A stretch of DNA of 64,000 nt. Origin: Clostridia bacterium (GTDB taxonomy: Bacteria > Bacillota > Clostridia > UMGS1883 > UMGS1540). Made by a program: the position numbers and the translations under genes. Position 1 is the first letter of the stretch; every line of letters starts with the position of its first letter. The stretch spans positions 20,514-84,513 of the forward strand of contig JAFZQX010000040.1 in assembly GCA_017620205.1 (NCBI GenBank), given 5' to 3'. Positions 43,013 through 52,927 of the stretch are shown here, in pieces. Under the pieces are notes generated by a model. That model saw only the letters and a list, made by a program, of their open reading frames with translations, was not told the DNA's origin and made no database searches.

Positions 43013-43203
43013 TGTCCGCACAGAGTTTGCGGACAGTATAAAAGGATCGTGCGACTGAATAAATGAGCGTAAAGTATGGTTTTTGTTTAGGCAGATGACA
43101 GGGTTTATATCTTAAGCGGCGCCGCGGGCGCGTCTCTGCAGGTCACATATATTGAGACAGCCCCATAAATGATGCTCGCCTTAAAAGCGGCACGGTCCTT
43201 TTT
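43013..43203 (+). promoter_or_regulatory. Structured leader before the GH39-like gene
   Basis: The 283-base gap has no gene. TGTCCGCA/TGCGGACA (43013-43035) is a strong hairpin without U-run, probably ending or processing the upstream message. Next GGATCGTGC (43044-43052) can pair with GCACGGTCC (43190-43198), followed by TTTTTCTTT, closing a 155-base domain. Inside, GAGC pairs with GCTC (about 43065 and 43174), GTCTC with GAGAC (43132-43158), and a GC-rich GGCGCCGCGGGCGC segment lies near 43118. This resembles a leader RNA with a terminator-like end but is no class I know. A further U-run follows before the GGGGCCC start region. Confidence 0.4.
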
Positions 43204-43240
43204 CTTTAAATCTTTTTTCTGAAAAGGGGCCCGGACATAA

Positions 43241-45562
43241 ATGAAAAAGATGTTTCTTTCAGTATTGTGCGCTGTATGTATTGCGGCATTAAACTTTAAT
43301 ATAATAACCGTATCCGCATCACTGGACGATACAACTCTTGTGGAGCTCGATTATATTACAAGCGCAAAGGCAGGCAATATTTTTGCGATAACGGATACGA
43401 TAAGTTTCAGACAGATAATAACAAATAAAGTAAGCGAAAGCGTTGTTTCAAATTATTATTGGAATATAACTGATGAAACGGGTACGTCTGTCGCGACATA
43501 TTCCGGCTCAGACGAGCTTGGCGCAGGGGCGGAAAAAACACGAAGAATAACTTTGGATAACCCCGGCAAATACGGAATATATACAATTAACGTAACAGAA
43601 GAAAACTACAGAAAAGCATCTCCCGGAACCAAATATACAGTTCAGTATACTGAGGAGTTTTCTGTTTGCATTTCTCTTACTTCAAGCAATGTTGACGAGC
43701 ATTTCGGTTTCAACCAATCTCTTGTAAGAGGACTCGGCGATTCTTCGTCAATCTCTTTAATACATAATGTAGGCGCAAAATGGAACCGCGAAAGCATTAT
43801 GTGGATCGGCATTGAATCGTCATCAACAAAAGGCAGCTATAATATATCTAACTCAACAATCAGTAGGGTTGACGCAGAAATTGCCGGCGGGATTAATATG
43901 ATTGGCGTTTTAACGGGACGTCATCCTCTTTACTGCAACGGCGGTACAGAGAATCCGAATACTCCCGAAGATATAGCGGCGTTTGCGGCGATGTGCGGCT
44001 ACGTTGCGGAAACGTTTGAAGGAAGAATAGAAACTTTTGAAATATGGAACGAGTGGAATTCAAGTAACTTTAATCCCACTATGGAATCGCCTGAGACGTA
44101 TGCAGAAGTGCTTAAAGCTTCGTATGCGGCTATAAAGGCGGCAAATCCCAATGCTACCGTAATAGGCTGCGATGTAGCGGGTATCGATACAGCTCAGATT
44201 GCGTGGATAAGAAGAGTTCTTACCGCTTTAAACGGCGAAAAAGCTATGGACGCGATAAGCGTTCACTGCTATGATTTTTCCGCAACGGAAGGTTTCCCCG
44301 AAATGCAGTTTGTAAATGAGGCTACAAATCTTAAAAACCTTCTTGCGGAATTTAACTTGGATATTCCTATCTGGCTTACAGAGACGGGTATTAACACGTA
44401 TGACAACTCAACTCACGGCTTTGTATCCGGCACTACAAAAAATGTTCAGCTAAATTCCATGGTTATGATGAATACCGTAAACAAAGCATACGGACTGTTT
44501 GACTATGTATTGCAGTATTGTTTATATGATAACAGCAATAAATCACTGATTTCCGCCAACTGGGGCGTTTTAAACTGCTGGCAGAGAGGGTATACAGAAG
44601 AACCGGAAGCAAAGCTTGTACCTCACGGCGCAAAGCCCGCATATCTCGGTCTTGCCGCAATGAATTATTTTATAGGCGGCAACGCAACATTTGTGGATAA
44701 GAAGAAAAATGACAGATGCTATGCGTTTGAATTCCATAACAATAATTTAAACAAGGATGTTCTTGTCGCCATAAACGGCGGAATTGTAAACACCGTAACG
44801 CAGGATTTTGATTTAGGGTGTCAGAATATTGATATATACGACAAGTACGGAAACCTTAAAAAGCAATTAAATTCCGCAACAGGCGTTTATTCTATAGAAA
44901 CCTATACAGACCCTATATACATAGTAGGGGAGTTCGGAAATCTTGAAGAGATAAATTCAGATATAAGAATCAGAGCAGCAGTAGACGTAAATACGAATGT
45001 AGTTACGATATCGGGCAACGTTCCGGATCCCGGTGATTTTGTTTCGATTATGGTTGTTACAAAAGGCGCGGAGCTCACAGCCTACGATTCTTCAAGAGTT
45101 AAGTTCCTTACACAAGCCACGGCGGACGGTGACGGCAATTTTTCGGCTTCGTATACTGCGGATTCTCTCCAAGGAGAATATCAGATATATGTAAACACAA
45201 AAGCGAGACGATCAAAGGTGATTAAAGATCTCGTATTATCATACAGTCTGCCCGGCCTTACCGTTACAAAGAACGAACAGGCGGTAACCGCTATGTCGCA
45301 GCTTTCGGCGGGCGACAGGCCCGTTATAACGCTTTCGGGACTTGATATTTCACAGGACAGCTGGGCACAGCTTATTGTTGCACAGTATTCGGGCGATGAA
45401 CTTATCAATGTAAGCTTTACTGACACCGTAGGCTCTTTCACTACTCTCGGAAGCGAGTTTATGAAAGATTTTACCGTTGTAAACGGCGCGGACAGTATAA
45501 AAGTAATGTATTGGTATATGGATACGTTAGTACCGATTTTAGAGCATTACGAAATTAATTGA
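43241..45562 (+). CDS. Secreted GH39-like glycosidase 1
   Basis: 773 residues. Signal peptide about 1-26. Beta domain (about 30-145), then a clan GH-A TIM barrel (about 150-560): acid/base Glu271 in E-I-W-N-E-W-N and nucleophile Glu381 in W-L-T-E-T-G, 110 residues apart as expected. A beta sandwich (about 577-667) and the C-terminal module (about 670-773) follow. Paralogue of the 1143-residue enzyme at 45598 (both N-F-N-P after the Glu, Y-A-E-V-L-K-A, Y-G-I-Y-T). Probably an exo- or endo-acting surface glycosidase; substrate unknown. The gene starts the 43.2-55.6 kb secreted series. Confidence 0.83.
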   Translation: MKKMFLSVLCAVCIAALNFNIITVSASLDDTTLVELDYITSAKAGNIFAITDTISFRQIITNKVSESVVSNYYWNITDETGTSVATYSGSDELGAGAEKTRRITLDNPGKYGIYTINVTEENYRKASPGTKYTVQYTEEFSVCISLTSSNVDEHFGFNQSLVRGLGDSSSISLIHNVGAKWNRESIMWIGIESSSTKGSYNISNSTISRVDAEIAGGINMIGVLTGRHPLYCNGGTENPNTPEDIAAFAAMCGYVAETFEGRIETFEIWNEWNSSNFNPTMESPETYAEVLKASYAAIKAANPNATVIGCDVAGIDTAQIAWIRRVLTALNGEKAMDAISVHCYDFSATEGFPEMQFVNEATNLKNLLAEFNLDIPIWLTETGINTYDNSTHGFVSGTTKNVQLNSMVMMNTVNKAYGLFDYVLQYCLYDNSNKSLISANWGVLNCWQRGYTEEPEAKLVPHGAKPAYLGLAAMNYFIGGNATFVDKKKNDRCYAFEFHNNNLNKDVLVAINGGIVNTVTQDFDLGCQNIDIYDKYGNLKKQLNSATGVYSIETYTDPIYIVGEFGNLEEINSDIRIRAAVDVNTNVVTISGNVPDPGDFVSIMVVTKGAELTAYDSSRVKFLTQATADGDGNFSASYTADSLQGEYQIYVNTKARRSKVIKDLVLSYSLPGLTVTKNEQAVTAMSQLSAGDRPVITLSGLDISQDSWAQLIVAQYSGDELINVSFTDTVGSFTTLGSEFMKDFTVVNGADSIKVMYWYMDTLVPILEHYEIN

Positions 45563-45597
45563 CGGTTTCGGTATAAAATCTCTTAAGGAGAATTCCT

Positions 45598-48500
45598 ATG
45601 AAGTATTTGAAAAAAAGTATAGCGATATTGACCGCATTTATGCTTACCGCAAGTGTAAACATAATGTCTTTTGCTGAGGAAAACAGCGAAGAATACTATC
45701 CTAAAGTTACGCTCGGCGCAAACGTAAAGGAAGAAGGTTTGCACATTATTACAAGCTTTACTCCCACCATAAAAGGCGGACGTGAAGGTCTTATGTCGGG
45801 TGAAAAAGCGGGCGGCGGCAATCCCGAGTATATCAATGTTGACGTTGATGATGATTATATGTATGATGCACCGAACTTTACGGCAGTTGAAGTTACGGTT
45901 GAATATTTTGACGACGAAAACGGCAAATTCAATCTTACATATAATACCAATAATCCCGAGGTTGGTAAATTTATTGCTGATAATGACAGATACGGCGGAT
46001 CAACGCTTATAGTAAACCTTACGGGAACGCAAGAATGGCTTACGCATACTTTCTATCTTGAGGACGCAAGGTTTGCAAATATGCTCAGCGCCGGAACCGA
46101 TTTCAGAGTAGGTATATGGAGCCCTTCCATGGGCTCTACAAACGGTGCGGTCACATTCGGCTCAATATCCGTTAAAAAAGTTCCGATAAGAGATATTTTC
46201 AAGTATAACGGACTTACATCCGATAAACTGGGTAATATTTTTACAAATACCGATGAAATAAAGGTTTATAATAATTTACAGGTTAAAACAAATGATAACG
46301 TTTCATCGCTTCTGAAATCAGAAGTTTACGATGCAAACAAAAAGCTTTTATATGAAAAAGAACAGGAAGTAAAATTCGGTCCGGGCGAAGAAAAAAAGGT
46401 TGAGACCATATTTGAAAACCCCAAAACATTCGGAATATATACCGTAATTACGACAATAAAATCAAAAATAGACGAAACAGGTCAGGAATTTACGGATACC
46501 TATACCGATGAATTCTCTATCTGCGATGTTGTAAGTGACGAAGATGGAAATCCGATGATAGGTTACTGCTCGCAGGTGTTCCACGGAAAAGGAACACCGG
46601 AAGATACGCCGGGACTTATTATGCAGGCAGGAGGCACATGGATAAGAATTGACGGTGTCGCTTGGAATGAGCTTGAAAGAAGCAAGGGCGTTTATACATT
46701 CCCGCCGGAAGCAAAAGTATGGGCGCAGGAAATGAAAGATCGCGGCATAAATATAACGGGTATTTTTAAAGGCAGAGTTTCGTTTTACGATGACGGACAC
46801 AACCCGTCGTCGCCCGAAGCGATTGCTGCGTTTGCTAAGTATGCCGCATATCTTGCAAATGAACTCAAAGGTCTTGTGGATTCCTGGGAGGTATGGAACG
46901 AATGGAATATCCAGAACTTTAACCCTTCGCTCGAACCGCCCGAGGTTTATGCAGAGGTTTTAAAGGCGGTTTATACGGAGGTTAAAAAAGTAAATCCCGA
47001 TGCGCTGATTATCGGTCTTGATACGGCAGGTATGCCTAATGAAAAAGCATCTCCGAGCGTTTACGACTGGGTAAAACGTGTATTTGCGGCGGGCGCTTAC
47101 GATTATTTGGACGCTGTAAGCGGTCACTATTACGATTTCGGAAAAGAAGGCGTTGACGAAGTTCAGCTGATTAAATCCGCGCAAACGCTTCGCGAAATAA
47201 TGTCGGAATACGGCCCGCCGAAGCCCATAATTATTTCCGAAATAGGCGCTTCAACCGCAACCGTCGAAGGCAGTACGTCGCCTTTGGATCAGCCCGGCGC
47301 TCTCGCTCTTTACTACGGCGTTTTACGTGCGTACGGTCTTGCAGACCGTATGACTTACTATTGCTTTTATGACAGAGCAGATGACTCTGACCCCGAAGCA
47401 AGCTGGGGTTCTCTATACTGCTGGCAGTATGACTATAACACAAACCCCGAAGCCAAAAGAGTTGCAAACGGCGCAAAGCCTGCGTATCTTGCTATGGCGG
47501 CAATGAATAATTTTGTCGGAGCCACTGCTGATTTTGAGCAGGTTATCGAAAAAGACAGAACATACGCCATGAAGTATTACAACAAAAAAATGGGAAGCCG
47601 TGTTGTAACGGCAATCGCGGGATACACGGGCGAGCAGGAAGGTAAATCCGTTTGCTACAATTTCGGCACAAACCATATAGAAGTATATGATATGTACGGC
47701 AACAAGGTCTCTGATCTTTCATCAGACAACGGAACATATACATTTTATGTAAACAGACAGCCTATTTATATTGTGGGTGATATTAATAATTTTGAGCTTG
47801 CGGAAGAGGGAAGCGCAATAGTATCTTCCGATAAGGGTGAAAAAAGCTCAATAGCAGGCGATATTGTTGAATTTACATATACAAAGACAACAGATGAGGA
47901 ACTGACAATATCGTGCGATTTGCCCGACACCGCGGAATTGGTGGAACAACCCATGTTTATCGGCAATACTGCAAAGATCAGAATAAGAATATTAAGAAAC
48001 GAAGGCGATGTACGTTTTAAAGTAAACGTATTTTCCGCTTCCGGCGCTTTGGTATATTCACAAAACCACAAGATAGTTTTGGGTGACCCGGTAAATGTTG
48101 AAATAACATCGGGACAGTTTATACATAACTCAAACCACTGGCGTGCGGAAGTCAAAGTAAAAAGCCTTTGTGATTCGCTTACAATGACAGGCAGCGTAAA
48201 TATAACCGCGCCGGAAGAAATGCTGCCAACGGCTATAGAAAGAAACTTTGTTTTGGCACCCGGACAGGAAATAGTATTTTATTATCCTATTCCCGAAAAG
48301 ACAATCCAAAATGTTATGAACGTTACGGCTGTAGTTAATTGCGACAACGGAGAGGTAATTACAAAAGACGCGGCGCTTGACTTTACGTCTGCCGCGTACA
48401 CATCAAATCCACCGAAAATAGACGGCATAATCGAACAAGGCGAATGGAATTCCGTATGGGTCGGCGCCGATACTAAAAAAGATGTAATGCAGATAACCGA

Positions 48501-49029
48501 CTGGCGCGGGCCCAAGGATTTGTCATTTGGCGGCGCAATTGAATGGGATGAGAATAATCTCTATCTGGCGGCGGTTGTAACAGACGATTATCATTCCGTA
48601 ATATATACGCCCAGCGGTCCCAAAAACATGTGGCGCGGCGACGGTATTCAGCTCGGTATCGACGATCACGCTGAAATAAACAATATGGATAAGGTAAGGT
48701 TTACGGAAATAGCTATCGGCGATTTGCCCGGAGAAGGGGATACGGTTGTCAGATATAAATCGGCTTATGAATTACCGGTAAATGTGTATGTTGACAAAGC
48801 AAAGCTTGCAATCAAGAGAATGGACGGCTATACCGTTTACGAGCTTGCGATACCGTGGACAGAACTGTTCTATGACGGATATGTACCCGATCCCGATAAA
48901 GCGTATCATTTCTCGCTTATGGCAAATGATAACGACGGTAACGGCAGACGCGGCTGGATCGAGTATTGCTCCGGCATAGGCACACACAAAGACGTTACTC
49001 TGTTTGGCACTATGAATCTTTTGCGCTGA
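45598..49029 (+). CDS. Secreted GH39-like glycosidase 2 with CBM9-like domain
   Basis: 1143 residues. Signal peptide about 1-26. N-terminal jelly-roll (about 35-200), beta domain (about 202-310), TIM barrel (about 315-690) with acid/base Glu435 in E-V-W-N-E-W-N and nucleophile Glu548 in I-I-S-E-I-G. Beta domains follow and a C-terminal CBM9/DOMON-like domain (about 930-1143: P-P-K-I-D-G-I-I-E-Q-G-E-W, L-Y-L-A-A-V-V-T-D-D, W-R-G-D-G-I-Q-L-G-I). CBM9 binds sugar ends. RBS AAGGAGAATTCC. Paralogue of the preceding gene with an extra CBM. Confidence 0.85.
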   Translation: MKYLKKSIAILTAFMLTASVNIMSFAEENSEEYYPKVTLGANVKEEGLHIITSFTPTIKGGREGLMSGEKAGGGNPEYINVDVDDDYMYDAPNFTAVEVTVEYFDDENGKFNLTYNTNNPEVGKFIADNDRYGGSTLIVNLTGTQEWLTHTFYLEDARFANMLSAGTDFRVGIWSPSMGSTNGAVTFGSISVKKVPIRDIFKYNGLTSDKLGNIFTNTDEIKVYNNLQVKTNDNVSSLLKSEVYDANKKLLYEKEQEVKFGPGEEKKVETIFENPKTFGIYTVITTIKSKIDETGQEFTDTYTDEFSICDVVSDEDGNPMIGYCSQVFHGKGTPEDTPGLIMQAGGTWIRIDGVAWNELERSKGVYTFPPEAKVWAQEMKDRGINITGIFKGRVSFYDDGHNPSSPEAIAAFAKYAAYLANELKGLVDSWEVWNEWNIQNFNPSLEPPEVYAEVLKAVYTEVKKVNPDALIIGLDTAGMPNEKASPSVYDWVKRVFAAGAYDYLDAVSGHYYDFGKEGVDEVQLIKSAQTLREIMSEYGPPKPIIISEIGASTATVEGSTSPLDQPGALALYYGVLRAYGLADRMTYYCFYDRADDSDPEASWGSLYCWQYDYNTNPEAKRVANGAKPAYLAMAAMNNFVGATADFEQVIEKDRTYAMKYYNKKMGSRVVTAIAGYTGEQEGKSVCYNFGTNHIEVYDMYGNKVSDLSSDNGTYTFYVNRQPIYIVGDINNFELAEEGSAIVSSDKGEKSSIAGDIVEFTYTKTTDEELTISCDLPDTAELVEQPMFIGNTAKIRIRILRNEGDVRFKVNVFSASGALVYSQNHKIVLGDPVNVEITSGQFIHNSNHWRAEVKVKSLCDSLTMTGSVNITAPEEMLPTAIERNFVLAPGQEIVFYYPIPEKTIQNVMNVTAVVNCDNGEVITKDAALDFTSAAYTSNPPKIDGIIEQGEWNSVWVGADTKKDVMQITDWRGPKDLSFGGAIEWDENNLYLAAVVTDDYHSVIYTPSGPKNMWRGDGIQLGIDDHAEINNMDKVRFTEIAIGDLPGEGDTVVRYKSAYELPVNVYVDKAKLAIKRMDGYTVYELAIPWTELFYDGYVPDPDKAYHFSLMANDNDGNGRRGWIEYCSGIGTHKDVTLFGTMNLLR

Positions 49030-49058
49030 GCAGGGCGGCATATAGGAGGTATTACTAA

Positions 49059-52000
49059 ATGAAAAATAAAAAAATTGTAGCTTTGGTATCTGCTGCCGCC
49101 TTGGTGTTTACAGGCATTACGGTTGTTTCTGCACCTTTCGCGCTTGCGGATGAATCCGCTTTCTTTGAAGACTTTGAAGGTTATAAAGAAGTAAGCGGCA
49201 CATATACTCTTTCCGACACAATGAACGATTTGTATGCAGACGGCTGGAGCGTGGCAGGGGAGAACGGTTTAACTCCGCGCGATGAAAATGATGCGGGCCA
49301 GCAGTTTGCGCAAATTGTTAAAGACGGTAATAATAAGGTATTGGAGCTTTCGGGCGGAAAAGCACTGGGAATAATGCTTGATCCCGGAACGGAAATTCCG
49401 CAGGGCTCGTATGAGATTTCGTTTAGATTTAAACCCGAAGACGCGGGCGGCTTTGATTTTTCCGCAAACAGCTTAGGCGGATTTTCGGACATTGCAAAGC
49501 ACAACATACTTTATTCCGACAGCGTCATGAGAATGGGCCACCGGCTTAACACTATAAACGTACCCATGACACAGGTTGGTACGGCTGAAAACGTATGGTA
49601 TGACGTAAAGTGCACAGTTAATAATGACGCAGGTTTTTATTCGGTTGAGCTTTACAAAGAGGGCGAATTTGTTGCGCGCCGCAGTGCTATAAATTATGCC
49701 GATGATGAAATGATAGGTTTTCTCAGACTCAGCGGCAAGGGCTCAACTGTTTTGGTTGACGACGTTTCGGTAAAACCGTGCGAACAGGAAACACTTATAT
49801 ATGAGGATAATTTCGATTCTTACAGCGAGGTCCGTCTCGCAACAACGTATGCGCCGATCGGCAGTCCTGTGACGGAAGTTCAGTCAAGAGAAGGTGAGAG
49901 CTTCTTTGAAGGATATACGCCGTGGAGAGCACTTAAGGCGGCCTTTAATATCGACAGCGGCAAGTCCAACAACTCGGTTAATGGCAATAATTATGATTTG
50001 GTATACGATGAAACGCTTGCCAGTCAGGTAGTAAGACTTGGTGATACCGGTGACAGCGGTATGGTGCTTATGCTTTTGGACGGAGAATTTCTGACAAAGG
50101 AAAGCCAAACAAAGCGCGGTAAATTGAGACTCACTTACAAATTCAGAGATTATACAGACGGTAAGGGTTTGGGAACAACCTTAGATATTATAAGTCAATA
50201 CAATTATAGCGGTAAGTGGGACTATCCGCCGCAGGTGGCAATTTTGGAAAAGACTTTGGGGAGTCCGGCCGTAAGCGGTCAGCCGTATCTTAAAACAAAC
50301 GGTTCGCCCGTAAAGATTAATCAGGCAATGTGGTATGATGCGGAGCTGATTTTCGACGTTATAAATGACAATGTATCGGTAATAATAAAAGAAGACGGTA
50401 CAGGTAAAGAAATTGCAAACTTTAACCATAAAACAAATTGGATGAATCCGGCTGCGGGAAAAGCCCCGATAATAGAAAAGATAAAAGCAATAAATTTCAG
50501 GGCAATATCCGGAAGTGCTATATATATTGATGACGTCAAGCTTGAATATTATGTAGTTAAACCTACTATCACGGGAAGCGCGATAGTTATTACGGATTAC
50601 AAGGGAGAAGAGGTAACTGATAAGAAAAATGTTCCTGCCGCCATAAGCAGTATTGAGCTTCCGTTCGGCAGCGAAATGACGGAGGACAGTACAAATCAGG
50701 ACAGCGTTATATTATCTGACAGCCAAGGCAAATCGGTAAGTTATACTCCCGAATACGACGCATCTTCATATACAATCGTTCCGGACGGGCTTTTAACTCC
50801 CGGTGAAACATATACTCTGACCGTTTTGTCAACGGTCGCAAACTCGTTCGGACGCGAGCTCGGAGAGGATTTTGAGTATTCATTTACCGTGGCGAATGAT
50901 TATCCTGAACTTATGACGATTGGATCTGTTTCGATAACGGATTTGGCAGACGTTACAAACGGCTCAACCATAAAAGCCCAGATAGATTACGCAAACAGTA
51001 CGGATACCCCGCTTGGCAGCTTGCCTTTTGCGGCATTTTACGGAGACAACATGCTTTTAGCTACGACAAGCGCGGTGATTGACGACATCGGAGCAGGCGA
51101 AATGGGAACAAAAACAGTTTCCTTTACCGTTCCCGCGGCTGCTAAGCTTGATATGAGTAAGGTAGATAAGATTTCCCTGTGTCTTTGGAAGGGATTTAAA
51201 AACTCTGCTGCTTATTGCGGTGAAACAGATATTTATAACAGTTCCGAAACTGCTTCGTCGGCAGAAAAAACGGCAGACGGAAAGTCAAAGCCAAGTATTA
51301 CATATTCGTATAACGACTCTGTTTTAAACATCAGCGGTGTGGGGGATGCGGACAGCAAGTATCTGACGGTTCAGATTATAAAACCCGGCAATACTTTTGC
51401 CGCGGGCGCGGAGCTTGATGCGGGCGCCGCGGACGAAATTGTTTTCTACAGGGCGCAGATACCCGTAACAAACGGCAAGTATTCGCTTGACGTAAGGTTT
51501 GACAGTAAAGAAAACGCAGAATCAACACTTGAAGCGGGCGATTATCCTGCGGCAATATATCTCGATGATGAAAAGATTTTTTCAGGCAGCGTTTATTTAA
51601 GCTCGGCTTCGGATTTTGAAGACGTTTGCGAAGAATTAAACAGTGCCGCGGCAGCAAATGATTTTACGGAGTTTAAGAATATCATAAACAACAAACGTTC
51701 CGCCTTAAACTTTAACAATGAGCTTTTGGGCGATGACGCTGTCGGAGATGAAATAAAACCTTATTTTGAATACGTAAAGAAAAATCCGATAAAAGCTGCA
51801 AACGAAAAAGAAAATTCGGAAATGTTTAATACTTATGTTGTTATTCAGTATCTTAATAACAGCAAGATAGAAAACGTTACCGATACTATAGACTCATTGC
51901 TGATAGACGATGACATAAAAGCGCTTTGCAAAAAAGTTCTGACAACAAAAGAAAAAGGCAAGTGTTTTACGGGGCTTATTTCAAAGAAAAAAATAGACGA

Positions 52001-52910
52001 TCCTAAAGAACTAGAAAAGTGCATAAATGAAGCGCTCATACTTACCGCCGCGAAATACGGAAACGGATACGGTGAGCTTAAAGAAGTTTTAGAGAACTGC
52101 GGTGAGGGAATAGGTATAGAAAAACCTGTTTCAACCGCGGCGTGTAAAGATTTGATCGGTAAGACTTATAAAGATGCAAAAAGCTTCAAAAACGCATATG
52201 ACGAAAGCATTGATTCATCTTCCGGAGGCTCGGGCGGCGGTTCCGGAAAAGGCACGGGCGGTGGCTCGGGCGGCAGTTATTCCGGAGGTTCAAAGTCGTC
52301 GATATCGTCCGCCGAGATTCCGGTGTCCGGCAAGAATGACGGAGGCGTGGAACCCATCAGTAAAACGTTTAACGATATAGACAATTATGAGTGGGCAATG
52401 ATAGGTATTTTGGCACTTGCGGACAGAGGCATTATAAACGGCGTTTCCGAAGACAGATTCGATCCTTCAAGAAATATAACCAGAGAAGAATTTGCAAAAA
52501 TACTAGTAGGTGCTCTCGGTGTTTCGGACTATGAATACGGCGGAAACATATTCAGCGACGCTTCGGACGGCGATTGGTTTGTAAAGTATATAAACATTGC
52601 CGCTAAACTCGGTATTGTCAAAGGAATAGGTAACGGAGAGTTCGGTGTAGGTTTAAATATAACAAGGCAGGATATGGCAGTAATGCTTTATAACGCTTTG
52701 CAGTATCGCAATAACGAAATGCTGACAGACGCCTTTAGATTTGATGATGACGGAGAGATTGCCGATTACGCAAAAACTGCGGTTTCCGCACTCCATAGTA
52801 TGGGCGCGATAAACGGTATGACGGAAACGACTTTTGTTCCCGGCGGTTTTGCAACGAGAGCGCAGGCGGCAAAAATAATATACAGTGTATTTAATGAGTT
52901 ACAAGGTTAA
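49059..52910 (+). CDS. Secreted beta-rich protein with three SLH repeats
   Basis: 1283 residues. Signal peptide about 1-31. Two jelly-roll-like domains (about 32-245 and 245-500; paralogous to 40708), an Ig-like domain (about 504-612), the L-C-L-W module (about 618-727), a further beta domain (about 744-847) and a helical region (about 850-1050). A Gly/Ser linker (about 1055-1078) leads to three SLH repeats (about 1102-1282; D-I-D-N-Y-E-W-A, F-D-P-S-R-N-I-T-R-E-E-F, A-T-R-A-Q-A-A). SLH binds the pyruvylated cell-wall polymer, so this protein sits on the cell surface. No catalytic site is seen. RBS AGGAGG. Confidence 0.85.
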   Translation: MKNKKIVALVSAAALVFTGITVVSAPFALADESAFFEDFEGYKEVSGTYTLSDTMNDLYADGWSVAGENGLTPRDENDAGQQFAQIVKDGNNKVLELSGGKALGIMLDPGTEIPQGSYEISFRFKPEDAGGFDFSANSLGGFSDIAKHNILYSDSVMRMGHRLNTINVPMTQVGTAENVWYDVKCTVNNDAGFYSVELYKEGEFVARRSAINYADDEMIGFLRLSGKGSTVLVDDVSVKPCEQETLIYEDNFDSYSEVRLATTYAPIGSPVTEVQSREGESFFEGYTPWRALKAAFNIDSGKSNNSVNGNNYDLVYDETLASQVVRLGDTGDSGMVLMLLDGEFLTKESQTKRGKLRLTYKFRDYTDGKGLGTTLDIISQYNYSGKWDYPPQVAILEKTLGSPAVSGQPYLKTNGSPVKINQAMWYDAELIFDVINDNVSVIIKEDGTGKEIANFNHKTNWMNPAAGKAPIIEKIKAINFRAISGSAIYIDDVKLEYYVVKPTITGSAIVITDYKGEEVTDKKNVPAAISSIELPFGSEMTEDSTNQDSVILSDSQGKSVSYTPEYDASSYTIVPDGLLTPGETYTLTVLSTVANSFGRELGEDFEYSFTVANDYPELMTIGSVSITDLADVTNGSTIKAQIDYANSTDTPLGSLPFAAFYGDNMLLATTSAVIDDIGAGEMGTKTVSFTVPAAAKLDMSKVDKISLCLWKGFKNSAAYCGETDIYNSSETASSAEKTADGKSKPSITYSYNDSVLNISGVGDADSKYLTVQIIKPGNTFAAGAELDAGAADEIVFYRAQIPVTNGKYSLDVRFDSKENAESTLEAGDYPAAIYLDDEKIFSGSVYLSSASDFEDVCEELNSAAAANDFTEFKNIINNKRSALNFNNELLGDDAVGDEIKPYFEYVKKNPIKAANEKENSEMFNTYVVIQYLNNSKIENVTDTIDSLLIDDDIKALCKKVLTTKEKGKCFTGLISKKKIDDPKELEKCINEALILTAAKYGNGYGELKEVLENCGEGIGIEKPVSTAACKDLIGKTYKDAKSFKNAYDESIDSSSGGSGGGSGKGTGGGSGGSYSGGSKSSISSAEIPVSGKNDGGVEPISKTFNDIDNYEWAMIGILALADRGIINGVSEDRFDPSRNITREEFAKILVGALGVSDYEYGGNIFSDASDGDWFVKYINIAAKLGIVKGIGNGEFGVGLNITRQDMAVMLYNALQYRNNEMLTDAFRFDDDGEIADYAKTAVSALHSMGAINGMTETTFVPGGFATRAQAAKIIYSVFNELQG

Positions 52911-52927
52911 CGGGGAGGTGACGGTTT

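Noticed and set aside
43041..43203. T-box or c-di-GMP riboswitch
   Set aside because: The T-box AGGGTGGNACCGCG signature and the c-di-GMP-I conserved bases are absent, though a closing helix and U-run are there.
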